From NCBI GenBank assembly GCA_028284005.1, contig JANQSO010000004.1:186001-250000 (forward strand): a DNA stretch of 64,000 nt, read 5' to 3'. The notes under the pieces were generated by a model. The model was not told where the DNA came from and did no database searches. It was given only the letters and a program-made list of their open reading frames with translations. This DNA is from Flavobacteriaceae bacterium (GTDB lineage Bacteria > Bacteroidota > Bacteroidia > Flavobacteriales > Flavobacteriaceae). Position numbers and translations under genes: made by a program. This document shows, piece after piece, positions 23,372 through 31,985 of the stretch (positions within the stretch are counted from its first letter, which is position 1; each line of letters starts with the position of its first letter).

Positions 23372-26300
23372 ATGATTCACTTTTTTGGAGACGTAAAAAA
23401 CACTGTTTTTGCTGTCCAAACCGCTAGCGAACTTTCAGACAAAAACATCGAAAAATTACAATGGTTATTTGGCAACCAACCTAAGATAAAGAAATCCGCG
23501 CTGGCGGATTTTTTTGTTGGCCCACGTGCCGCCATGATAAGCCCCTGGAGTACAAACGCAGTTGAGATCACCCAAAATATGGGGATTGAAGGTATTGTTC
23601 GAATTGAAGAGTTTTACCATGTGGATGAAGCGTTTACCGATTTCGACCCGATGCTATCACAAAAATACGCATCACTTGATCAGGACATCTTTACCATTAA
23701 TATTGAACCGGAGGCAATCAAAGAGATACATGATATTGCAGCTTACAATCAAGAAGAAGGATTGGCTTTAAATCCGGAAGAGATCAGTTACCTGGAAGAT
23801 CTTTCAAAAAAATTGAATCGAAAATTAACCGATAGTGAAGTATTTGGTTTTAGCCAGGTAAACAGTGAACACTGCCGTCACAAGATCTTCAACGGTACGT
23901 TTGAAATCGATGGAAAAGAAATGCCCTCGTCATTGTTCAAGCTAATAAAAAAGACATCGCAGGAGAATCCAAATGATATTGTTTCGGCCTATAAGGACAA
24001 TGTTGCTTTTGTTAAAGGCCCGAAAGCTATTCAATTTGCGCCAAAAAGCCCCGATAAGCCTGATTTTTATCAGGAAACAGCGTTTGAAAGTGTGATTTCT
24101 CTTAAAGCCGAAACACATAACTTCCCTACAACAGTAGAACCTTTTAATGGTGCTGCAACAGGTAGCGGAGGAGAAATTCGTGACCGTCTGGCCGGAGGGA
24201 AAGGTTCTTTACCACTAGCGGGAACAGCTGTCTATATGACCTCTTACTCAAGATTGGAGGAAAACCGTCCCTGGGAAAAAGCAATGGACGAACGTGAATG
24301 GTTATACCAAACTCCGCTGGACATTTTAATAAAAGCAAGTAACGGAGCTTCGGATTTTGGAAATAAATTCGGGCAGCCTCTAATAGCAGGATCCGTACTC
24401 ACTTTTGAGCATGAAGAAGAAGCCAGAAAATTGGGATTCGACAAAGTGATCATGCTGGCCGGAGGAATTGGCTATGGAAAAGCAGACCAGGCCATAAAAG
24501 ATACTCCCCATGCCGGAGACAAAGTAGTTATTCTTGGAGGTGAGAATTATCGGATCGGTATGGGAGGTGCTGCGGTATCCTCTGCTGATACAGGAGAATT
24601 TTCCAGTGGAATTGAATTGAATGCCATACAGCGTTCCAATCCCGAAATGCAAAAACGCGCTGCCAATGCCGTACGGGGAATGGTGGAAAGTGAAGAAAAC
24701 CCAATAGTTTCTATACACGATCATGGAGCCGGTGGCCACCTCAATTGTTTGAGTGAACTGGTGGAAGAGACCGGTGGTAAGATTGATCTTGATAAGCTCC
24801 CGATTGGAGACCCTACTCTTTCTGCGAAAGAACTAATTGGAAACGAATCACAAGAACGTATGGGTCTGGTGATCGGTGATGAAAATATTGAAAAATTAAA
24901 GCGTGTTGCAGACCGTGAACGTTCTCCCATGTACGAAGTAGGTGAAGTTACCGGCGACAATCGGTTTTGTTTTGAAAGTAGCAGTACAGGTGAAAAACCA
25001 ATGGATTTTGAACTGGCCGATATGTTTGGAAGTTCTCCGCAAACCATATTAAAAGATCGCACTGTAACCAGAAATTATACAAATCCAAATTATAACACTT
25101 CCAATATCAAAGAGTACCTCTTGCAGCTTCTCCAACTGGAAGCTGTAGCTTGCAAAGACTGGCTCACCAATAAAGTAGACCGTTGTGTAACAGGTCGCGT
25201 AGCCAAACAGCAATGTGCCGGCTCTTTACAGTTACCATTGAACGACTGTGGTGTAATGGCACTGGACTACCTTGGTAAGGAAGGAGTTGCGACGTCTATT
25301 GGGCATTCTCCCGTGAGTGCTTTGGTAGATCCTGTTGCCGGTTCCAGAAATTCTATTACCGAAGCCCTCACAAATATTGTTTGGGCACCATTGGATAAAG
25401 GCATAAAAAGTGTATCGCTTTCGGCAAACTGGATGTGGCCCTGTAATAATGAAGGTGAAGATGCCCGTTTGTATCAAGCCGTGCAAGGTGTGAGCGAGTT
25501 TGCTATTGAACTGGGAATAAACGTGCCAACCGGAAAGGATTCTCTTTCAATGAAACAGAAATACAAAAATGAAGAAGTGATCTCTCCGGGAACTGTGATC
25601 ATCTCTGCCGCAGGACATTGTTCCGATATTAAAAAAGTAGTTGAACCTGTATTGCAGAAAAAGGGTGGAAGCATCTATTATATCAATGTCTCACAGGACG
25701 ATTTTAAACTGGGAGGCTCATCTTTTGGACAGATCCTGAATACCGTTGGAAATGAAGTCCCTACCGTGAAAAATGCCGGATATGTAAAAACCGTCTTTAA
25801 TACTATACAGCAATTGATCTCCGAAGGGCAAATTATGGCGGGCCATGATGTAGCTTCAGGCGGATTGGCCACTACCCTGTTGGAAATGTGTTTTGCAGAT
25901 AGAAACTTAGGAGCTTCCCTGGATCTTTCAGGATTGGGAGAAGACCTGGTAAAGATTTTATTTTCTGAAAATTGTGCTGTGGTGGTACAGGCTTCAGAAG
26001 ATACAAGTATGGAGCGTATTCTTTCAGAAAAAAGTATTGATTTTATAAAACTGGGAAATGTTACCGAAACCGAAACGCTTCAACTAAAACACAATGAAAC
26101 ATCTTTAGACCTCAACATTCCTGAAATGCGGGATGCCTGGTACAAGACATCATTTTTATTGGATCAAAAACAAAGTGGTGTTCAAAAAGCAAAAGAACGT
26201 TTCAACAATTACAGAGATCAGCCGTTACAATTTACATTTCCCAAGCATTTTACAGGGGAGCTACCACAAATTGATGATAACAGGCCTCGCATAAAAGCAG

Positions 26301-27034
26301 CGATCATCCGTGAAAAAGGAAGCAATAGTGAACGTGAAATGGCATATGCCATGTACCTGGCAGGTTTCGATGTTAAAGACGTTCATATGACCGATCTTAT
26401 TGAAGGGCGTGAAACACTTGAAGATATTCGTTTTATTGCTGCCGTAGGAGGTTTCTCTAATAGTGATGTATTGGGAAGTGCTAAAGGCTGGGCCGGCGCT
26501 TTCTTGTATAATGAAAAAGCGAACAAAGCCTTAAAGGACTTCTTTGCCAAAGATAATACACTTTCCCTGGGAGTTTGCAATGGTTGCCAGTTGTTCATTG
26601 AATTGGGGTTACTAACTCCGGAGCATGATGAAAAGCCAAAAATGTTGCATAACGAAACCGGTAAATTTGAATGTAATTTTACTTCGGTGGCGATTGGGGA
26701 AAACAATTCGGTGATGCTATCAACATTAGCAGGGAGCACATTAGGTATTTGGGCTGCTCATGGTGAAGGAAAGTTTAGCTTTCCGAAGTCTGAAGAAAAC
26801 TACAATATAGTAGGGAAATATGGTTATAATGCATTCCCTGCAAACCCTAATGGCAGCGACTTTAATACAGCAATAATGGCCGATGCATCCGGAAGGCATT
26901 TGGTAATGATGCCGCACCTGGAACGTTCAAACTTTCCATGGAATTGGGCATATTACCCGAAAGACAGGGATGATGAGGCTTCTCCATGGCTGGAAGCCTT
27001 TGTGAATGCTCAAAAATGGCTTGAAAAAAACTAA
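23372..27034 (+). CDS. purL: Phosphoribosylformylglycinamidine synthase, fused PurL-PurQ
   Basis: Fourth step of purine synthesis: FGAR plus glutamine and ATP gives FGAM. The 1220-residue product is the large single-chain form. It has the synthetase half with QVNSEHCRHKIFNGTF and LKAETHNFPTTVEPFNGAAT, and GGGEIRDRLAGG-like ATP-binding strings (residues about 255-275). Its C-terminal class I glutamine amidotransferase has LGVCNGCQLFIELG (nucleophile Cys) and HLVMMPHLERSNFPWNW (catalytic His). The length fits the gamma-proteobacterial/Bacteroidota type that needs no separate PurQ or PurS. Monocistronic, with its own promoter and 63 bp before the next gene. Confidence 0.97.
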   Translation: MIHFFGDVKNTVFAVQTASELSDKNIEKLQWLFGNQPKIKKSALADFFVGPRAAMISPWSTNAVEITQNMGIEGIVRIEEFYHVDEAFTDFDPMLSQKYASLDQDIFTINIEPEAIKEIHDIAAYNQEEGLALNPEEISYLEDLSKKLNRKLTDSEVFGFSQVNSEHCRHKIFNGTFEIDGKEMPSSLFKLIKKTSQENPNDIVSAYKDNVAFVKGPKAIQFAPKSPDKPDFYQETAFESVISLKAETHNFPTTVEPFNGAATGSGGEIRDRLAGGKGSLPLAGTAVYMTSYSRLEENRPWEKAMDEREWLYQTPLDILIKASNGASDFGNKFGQPLIAGSVLTFEHEEEARKLGFDKVIMLAGGIGYGKADQAIKDTPHAGDKVVILGGENYRIGMGGAAVSSADTGEFSSGIELNAIQRSNPEMQKRAANAVRGMVESEENPIVSIHDHGAGGHLNCLSELVEETGGKIDLDKLPIGDPTLSAKELIGNESQERMGLVIGDENIEKLKRVADRERSPMYEVGEVTGDNRFCFESSSTGEKPMDFELADMFGSSPQTILKDRTVTRNYTNPNYNTSNIKEYLLQLLQLEAVACKDWLTNKVDRCVTGRVAKQQCAGSLQLPLNDCGVMALDYLGKEGVATSIGHSPVSALVDPVAGSRNSITEALTNIVWAPLDKGIKSVSLSANWMWPCNNEGEDARLYQAVQGVSEFAIELGINVPTGKDSLSMKQKYKNEEVISPGTVIISAAGHCSDIKKVVEPVLQKKGGSIYYINVSQDDFKLGGSSFGQILNTVGNEVPTVKNAGYVKTVFNTIQQLISEGQIMAGHDVASGGLATTLLEMCFADRNLGASLDLSGLGEDLVKILFSENCAVVVQASEDTSMERILSEKSIDFIKLGNVTETETLQLKHNETSLDLNIPEMRDAWYKTSFLLDQKQSGVQKAKERFNNYRDQPLQFTFPKHFTGELPQIDDNRPRIKAAIIREKGSNSEREMAYAMYLAGFDVKDVHMTDLIEGRETLEDIRFIAAVGGFSNSDVLGSAKGWAGAFLYNEKANKALKDFFAKDNTLSLGVCNGCQLFIELGLLTPEHDEKPKMLHNETGKFECNFTSVAIGENNSVMLSTLAGSTLGIWAAHGEGKFSFPKSEENYNIVGKYGYNAFPANPNGSDFNTAIMADASGRHLVMMPHLERSNFPWNWAYYPKDRDDEASPWLEAFVNAQKWLEKN

Positions 27035-27097
27035 GACAATATGTTAGCTTCTCATACGTTTTGAGACCAAGAGAAAAAACTTAAATAAACAACCGCT

Positions 27098-29491
27098 ATG
27101 AAAAAATTATTACTCCTTATCTTCCTCTGTGCCACTATTGGCACAAGTCAGGAATCCCAGGAAACCTACCAACGTGCAAAAATTCATTATTCTTCTCCAA
27201 ACGACCTTCAAAGATTGGAGAGTTTAGGTGTTCCCATAGAACACGGAACACACAAAAAAGGATACTTTCTGATCTCAGATTTTTCAGTTACCGAAATTGC
27301 TGTTGCCAGAACTGCCGGTTTTAAGGTAGATGTCCTTATTGAAGACTCAAAAGAGTATTTCCTTCAACAAAACAGGTCTCCCTCTCCTCCACAGAGAAAC
27401 CCAACCTGTAGTGGAGCCGGTATCATCGATTACCAGACTCCTGCCAATTTTGAATTGGGAAGTATGGGAGGTTATTTGACCTACCAGGAACTTCTGGATG
27501 AGTTGGACCAGATGCAATCACTATACCCAAATCTAATAACCCAAAAGGCCAATATTGGTAATTTCCTAACCGAAGGTACACCCGATAACTCTGTTACCCC
27601 TTCCATAGGGTCAAATGGTATCCAATGGGTTAAAATAAGCGACAATCCAAATACTGCAGAGGCAGAACCACAAATACTCTATACGGCGATACACCACGCT
27701 CGCGAACCTGCAAGTCTTTCGCAACTGGTCTTCTATATGTGGTATCTGTTGGAAAATTATGATTCGGATCCTGAAATAAAAAGTATTCTGGACAATACAG
27801 AACTTTATTTTGTGCCTGTGATCAATCCGGACGGTTATTTATACAATGAAAAAACAGATCCTAACGGAGGTGGTTTCTGGCGTAAAAACCGCAAGAACAG
27901 TTATGGTATAGACTTAAACCGTAATTATGACTACTATATAAATGGTGATCCAAATAATGGTATCTGGGGAGGCTTAGGTGCTTCAAATGATACCAATAGT
28001 GATGTATACCATGGTCCCGCTCCTTTTTCTGAAGTTGAAACCCAGGCTATGAAATGGTTCGTTGAACAACATGACTTTATCATGGCATTTAACAATCATA
28101 CTTCCGGGGATTTGTTATTGTATCCTTTTGGTTATATAGAAAATCACCCTACTCCTGATAACGATCTCTATGTAGGAATTTCTGAAGAATTGGTTTCTCA
28201 GAATGGATTCAATAATATCCTTTCCTCAGGGTTATATCCCGCTGCAGGAGATAGCGATGATTTTATGTATGGAACCGTTGGAACCCATGATAAGGTCTAT
28301 GCATTCACTCCGGAAATAGGGCCAAGTTTCTGGCCCCCATCCAACCAAATTGTTGGTATCTGTAAAAGCATGATGTACCACAATGTCACTGCTGCAAAAA
28401 TGGTTAACAACTATGCCAGAGTGAAAGATACTGCACCCCTTTTTGTAGGCAACAATGCAGTTGCAGATGCTACTTTTGATATTAAAAGATTAGGTGTTGC
28501 AGGTTCCGGAGATTTTACGGTAAGTGTAAATGCAGTGTCTGCAAACATTACATCTGTAGGTAGTCCCGTGAGCTTCTCTGGTATGAATGTATTAGACGAA
28601 GATAACGGTACGATCCAATATACACTCGCTGCCGGTACTGTAGCCGGTGATGCTGTTACTTACGAATTGGTGATCAACAACGGAAGTTTCGACACTACAA
28701 TTACCGTAGAAAAATTTGCAGGAAGCCTGGTTCCCGTTTTTGAAGATAACGGGGATAGTGCAACCGATAATTTTAACAACAATGGTTGGGGTAATACAAC
28801 TGCAACCTTTGTTTCACCTTCAAGCTCGATCACAGATTCTCCCGGAACTTTATATTCCGGCAATGCTAATGAAACCATTACACTTAGCAATCCTATAGAC
28901 CTAACCAATGCTATTGGTGCTAATGTTACTTTTTATGCAAAGTGGGAAATTGAAAACAACTACGATTACACGCAATTTGAAGTATCCACAAACGGAGGTA
29001 GTACATGGATCCCCCAATGTGGAAAATATACTAACGAAGGTAGTTCTAATAATAGCCAGCCAACAGGAGAACCATTATATGACGGTGCTCAAACCGATTG
29101 GGTATTGGAAGAAATAAACCTAAGTGATTACCTGGGTGAAACGATATTGGTTCGCTTTCAATTTCGTTCGGATGGTGGATTGGAACTGGACGGCTTCTAT
29201 TTTGACGACCTAACGATCAATATAGTGGATGATGGAAATTTAGGTGCAGATGATGTTTCAGAAAAACAATTTGGTATCTATCCAAATCCGGTAAAGGACC
29301 TGTTGAATATTACTACTCCATTAAGTAATTATGCGATTGAAGTGTATACACTGCAAGGGCAATTAGTAGCGAACACCAAAAATAATTCCGGCTCAATGAC
29401 CTTTGATTACAGTGGTTATGCGTCCGGCATCTATTTGATGAAACTGACTTCCGAAAATGCTTCGCAGACCTTTAAAATTATAAAACAATAG
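27098..29491 (+). CDS. T9SS-secreted M14 zinc carboxypeptidase
   Basis: Extracellular metallopeptidase that removes C-terminal residues from peptides. The 797-residue product has a signal peptide (MKKLLLLIFLCATIGTSQ), a propeptide to about residue 115, and an M14 domain. In that domain, AIHHAREPASLSQ gives HxxE of the zinc site, FVPVINPDGYLYNE and WRKNRKNSYGIDLNRNYDYY bind the substrate, FNNHTSGDLLLYP gives the third zinc ligand, and AFTPEIGPSFWPP the catalytic Glu. A jelly-roll or MAM-like adhesion region (about 500-700) and a T9SS sorting domain (FGIYPNPVKDLLNI, ASGIYLMKLT) follow. A strong terminator lies 30 bp downstream. Confidence 0.94.
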   Translation: MKKLLLLIFLCATIGTSQESQETYQRAKIHYSSPNDLQRLESLGVPIEHGTHKKGYFLISDFSVTEIAVARTAGFKVDVLIEDSKEYFLQQNRSPSPPQRNPTCSGAGIIDYQTPANFELGSMGGYLTYQELLDELDQMQSLYPNLITQKANIGNFLTEGTPDNSVTPSIGSNGIQWVKISDNPNTAEAEPQILYTAIHHAREPASLSQLVFYMWYLLENYDSDPEIKSILDNTELYFVPVINPDGYLYNEKTDPNGGGFWRKNRKNSYGIDLNRNYDYYINGDPNNGIWGGLGASNDTNSDVYHGPAPFSEVETQAMKWFVEQHDFIMAFNNHTSGDLLLYPFGYIENHPTPDNDLYVGISEELVSQNGFNNILSSGLYPAAGDSDDFMYGTVGTHDKVYAFTPEIGPSFWPPSNQIVGICKSMMYHNVTAAKMVNNYARVKDTAPLFVGNNAVADATFDIKRLGVAGSGDFTVSVNAVSANITSVGSPVSFSGMNVLDEDNGTIQYTLAAGTVAGDAVTYELVINNGSFDTTITVEKFAGSLVPVFEDNGDSATDNFNNNGWGNTTATFVSPSSSITDSPGTLYSGNANETITLSNPIDLTNAIGANVTFYAKWEIENNYDYTQFEVSTNGGSTWIPQCGKYTNEGSSNNSQPTGEPLYDGAQTDWVLEEINLSDYLGETILVRFQFRSDGGLELDGFYFDDLTINIVDDGNLGADDVSEKQFGIYPNPVKDLLNITTPLSNYAIEVYTLQGQLVANTKNNSGSMTFDYSGYASGIYLMKLTSENASQTFKIIKQ

Positions 29492-29520
29492 GAATTTAAT
29501 GCTAAAAATGCATATTAGAA

Positions 29521-29544
29521 CCACGGCAAATGCCGTGGTTTTTT
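29521..29544 (+). terminator. Intrinsic terminator of the carboxypeptidase gene
   Basis: A perfect 8-bp stem CCACGGCA/TGCCGTGG (29521-29528 with 29531-29538), tight AA loop and T6 run. Confidence 0.9.
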
Positions 29545-29600
29545 ATTTCAGAAAAACTAAATAATTTTTCATAATTTGCATATTCACAATATTACGAATC

Positions 29601-31382
29601 ATGACTGACCCGAAAAGACTTTTTGACTTCCCATACTATCAACTAGAAAAATACCCACTTGAAAAATCACTTGTTAGTAAAGTGAATGGAGAATGGGTAG
29701 CTACTTCCACTCAGGAATATATAAATAAAGCGAATGCTATTAGCCGTGGGTTGCTGCGATTAGGAGTACAACCCAATGATAAAGTAGCTATCATTTCCAT
29801 GACCAACCGTACCGAATGGAATATTTGTGATATAGGCATATTACAGGTCGGGGCTCAGGATGTACCCATATATCCTACCGTTAGTGAAGAAGATTATGAA
29901 TATGTTTTAAATCACAGTGAATCTGTTTATTGTTTTGTTTCATGCAGTGAAGTATATGGTAAAATAAAAAAAATAAAGGATAATGTTCCTTCCTTAAAAG
30001 GTATCTATTCTTTTGACGAATTGGAAAACTGTACCAATTGGAATGAAGTATTGAAATTAGGAGAGGACGAAAGTAATCAGGAAGAAGTCGAAAGCCGTAA
30101 AGCAGCAGTAAAGGAAGACGATCTGGCAACACTAATATATACTTCCGGTACTACCGGAAGACCTAAAGGTGTTATGCTTTCACATAAGAATATTGCCAGT
30201 AATGCGGTACATAGTGAAGAACGGCTTCCAATTGAATTTGGAACTTCCAAAGCACTAAGCTTTTTACCTGTTTGCCATATCTATGAGCGCATGTTATTGT
30301 ATATGTACCAATATTGTGGTGTAAGTATTCATTTTGCTGAAAGTTTAGAGACCATCAGTGACAATTTAAAAGAGGTAAAACCGGAAGTAATGACCGCAGT
30401 TCCCCGTTTACTGGAAAAGGTCTATGACAAAATTATAGCAAAAGGTTCCGACCTTACCGGAATCAAGAAAAAATTATTCTTCTGGGCAGTTGAGCTAGGT
30501 TTACAATGGGAGCCCTATGGCAAAAATGGTTGGTGGTATGAAACAAAATTAAAACTGGCCCGAAAGCTTATCTTTAGCAAATGGCAGGAAGCTTTAGGTG
30601 GGAACCTGAAAGCAATTGCTTCGGGAAGTGCTGCATTACAACCCCGTTTGGCAAGAGTGTTCAATTCGGCAGGAATTCCGGTAATGGAAGGTTACGGCTT
30701 AACCGAGACCTCTCCGGTATTAACCGTAAATGATATGCGAAACGGCGGATTTAGAATTGGTACCGTTGGAAAACCTTTGTCAAATACTGAAATAAAAATT
30801 GCTGAAGACGGAGAGATCCTGGCCAAAGGGCCACAGGTAATGCAAGGTTACTATAAAGATCCGGAAAAGACCGGTGAAGTTTTAAAGGACGGCTATTTTC
30901 ATACCGGGGATATTGGTGAAGTCGATGCTGATGGCTTCTTGAAAATTACCGACCGTAAAAAAGAAATGTTCAAGACCAGTGGCGGTAAATATGTTGCACC
31001 GCAACTTTTAGAAAATGCTATGAAGCAATCGCGTTTTATTGAGCAGATCATGGTTGTGGGTGATGGTGAAAAGATGCCCGCAGCACTCATACAACCCAAC
31101 TGGGAATTTATATCCGATTGGAACGAGCGCAAAGAGAAAAACCTGTCCAATGACCCAAATGTGCTGGTGAACGATGAAACTTTGATCAAACGGATCCAAA
31201 AAGAAGTGGATAAGTTCAATGAACGTTTTGGTAAGTGGGAAAAGATCAAAAAATTTGAATTGACTCCCGATGTTTGGGGCATAGAAAGTGGTCACCTCAC
31301 TCCTACCATGAAAATGAAACGAAAAGTGATCAAAGAAAAATACCTTCACCTTTATAATAAGATCTACGGACACGAATTATAA
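29601..31382 (+). CDS. Long-chain acyl-CoA synthetase (AMP-forming)
   Basis: Activates free fatty acids to acyl-CoA using ATP, the entry step to beta-oxidation. The 593-residue product has the AMP-binding P-loop LIYTSGTTGRPKGVMLSHKN (about residues 179-198), EGYGLTETSPVLTVND (A5 motif), YFHTGDIGEVDADGF (A7) and ITDRKKEMFKTSGGKYVAPQ (A8/hinge). No membrane segment is evident. It belongs to the FadD/FAA1 branch. It is the first gene of the fatty-acid block: the MarR regulator, FadB-, FadA- and FadE-type genes follow, but with about 150 bp to the MarR start, where a new promoter lies. Confidence 0.93.
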   Translation: MTDPKRLFDFPYYQLEKYPLEKSLVSKVNGEWVATSTQEYINKANAISRGLLRLGVQPNDKVAIISMTNRTEWNICDIGILQVGAQDVPIYPTVSEEDYEYVLNHSESVYCFVSCSEVYGKIKKIKDNVPSLKGIYSFDELENCTNWNEVLKLGEDESNQEEVESRKAAVKEDDLATLIYTSGTTGRPKGVMLSHKNIASNAVHSEERLPIEFGTSKALSFLPVCHIYERMLLYMYQYCGVSIHFAESLETISDNLKEVKPEVMTAVPRLLEKVYDKIIAKGSDLTGIKKKLFFWAVELGLQWEPYGKNGWWYETKLKLARKLIFSKWQEALGGNLKAIASGSAALQPRLARVFNSAGIPVMEGYGLTETSPVLTVNDMRNGGFRIGTVGKPLSNTEIKIAEDGEILAKGPQVMQGYYKDPEKTGEVLKDGYFHTGDIGEVDADGFLKITDRKKEMFKTSGGKYVAPQLLENAMKQSRFIEQIMVVGDGEKMPAALIQPNWEFISDWNERKEKNLSNDPNVLVNDETLIKRIQKEVDKFNERFGKWEKIKKFELTPDVWGIESGHLTPTMKMKRKVIKEKYLHLYNKIYGHEL

Positions 31383-31482
31383 TCAATAGATATTCTTTTT
31401 ATAAAGAGGAACATTAAAAACTCTCTTTCCTAAAAAAGAATTCTCTATTTGAAGCTTTTTTCATAATAATTTCACAATTTAC

Positions 31483-31494
31483 TATGCGTGCATA
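31483..31494 (+). promoter_or_regulatory. Palindrome upstream of the fad-operon MarR gene (candidate operator)
   Basis: TATGC-GT-GCATA (31483-31494) is a palindrome with 5-bp half-sites and a 2-bp spacer. It lies 11 bp upstream of the -7 box at 31506, where a bound MarR dimer would block RNA polymerase. The placement fits autoregulation by the adjacent regulator. Confidence 0.45.
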
Positions 31495-31505
31495 ATAAAA
31501 TTTTT

Positions 31506-31513
31506 TATCTTTG
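31506..31513 (+). promoter_or_regulatory. -7 promoter element of the MarR-fadBA operon
   Basis: TATCTTTG matches TAnnTTTG, 18 bp before the ATG at 31532. It overlaps the upstream in-frame TTG at 31511, ruling that out as start. Confidence 0.6.
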
Positions 31514-31531
31514 GAATTCCAATATTTCAAG

Positions 31532-31984
31532 ATGAAGGAAAAAACAATTGATTATGTACTACGTGCCACCTGGATGGGAGTACAAAAAATGTACAACGAA
31601 GAAGCCAGTAAAAAAGGGAGTACCATGGCAACCGGTTTTGCTTTAATTAGCATTGACCCGGAAAAAGGTACTTCTTCAACGGCTCTTGGCCCAAAAATGG
31701 GTATGGAAGCCACCAGCCTTTCACGAACTCTAAAATCTATGGAAGAAAAAGGTTTGATAGAGCGTAAACCCAATCCGTTAGATGGCCGTGGTGTTATCAT
31801 ACATCTCACTCCTTTTGGCCTGGAAATGCGGGAGTTTTCTAAAAATGTGGTGCTCCGCTTCGATGAAGCAGTAAAAGAAACCATTAATATGGAAGATCTG
31901 GAAACATTTAAAACCGTTGCACATACCATTCTGGAACTCATCAACAGTAAGAAGATATATATCTCTGAAAATAATATACTATAA
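31532..31984 (+). CDS. MarR-family transcriptional regulator of fatty-acid degradation
   Basis: The 150-residue product is a winged-helix dimer of the MarR family. MGMEATSLSRTLKSMEEKGL is the recognition helix region and IERKPNPLDGRGVIIHLTPF the wing with its Asp-x-Arg signature. The N-terminal helix (KTIDYVLRATWMGVQKMYNE) and C-terminal helices form the dimer interface, where acyl-CoA ligands could bind. The ATG at 31532 follows the promoter at 31506; the stop is one base before the FadB-type gene, which indicates tight co-transcription. Likely a repressor relieved by a long-chain acyl-CoA or fatty acid; this is inferred from position. Confidence 0.9.
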   Translation: MKEKTIDYVLRATWMGVQKMYNEEASKKGSTMATGFALISIDPEKGTSSTALGPKMGMEATSLSRTLKSMEEKGLIERKPNPLDGRGVIIHLTPFGLEMREFSKNVVLRFDEAVKETINMEDLETFKTVAHTILELINSKKIYISENNIL

Positions 31985-31985
31985 A

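Noticed and set aside
23372..27034. Long antisense ORFs over purL (for example 24380-24739 and 26383-26739, minus strand)
   Set aside because: They are shadow frames without recognisable domains, opposite a certain gene.
31917..31985. Upstream extension of the FadB-type gene into the MarR gene
   Set aside because: The Rossmann N-terminus starts at the ATG at 31986, and the extension is in the MarR coding region.
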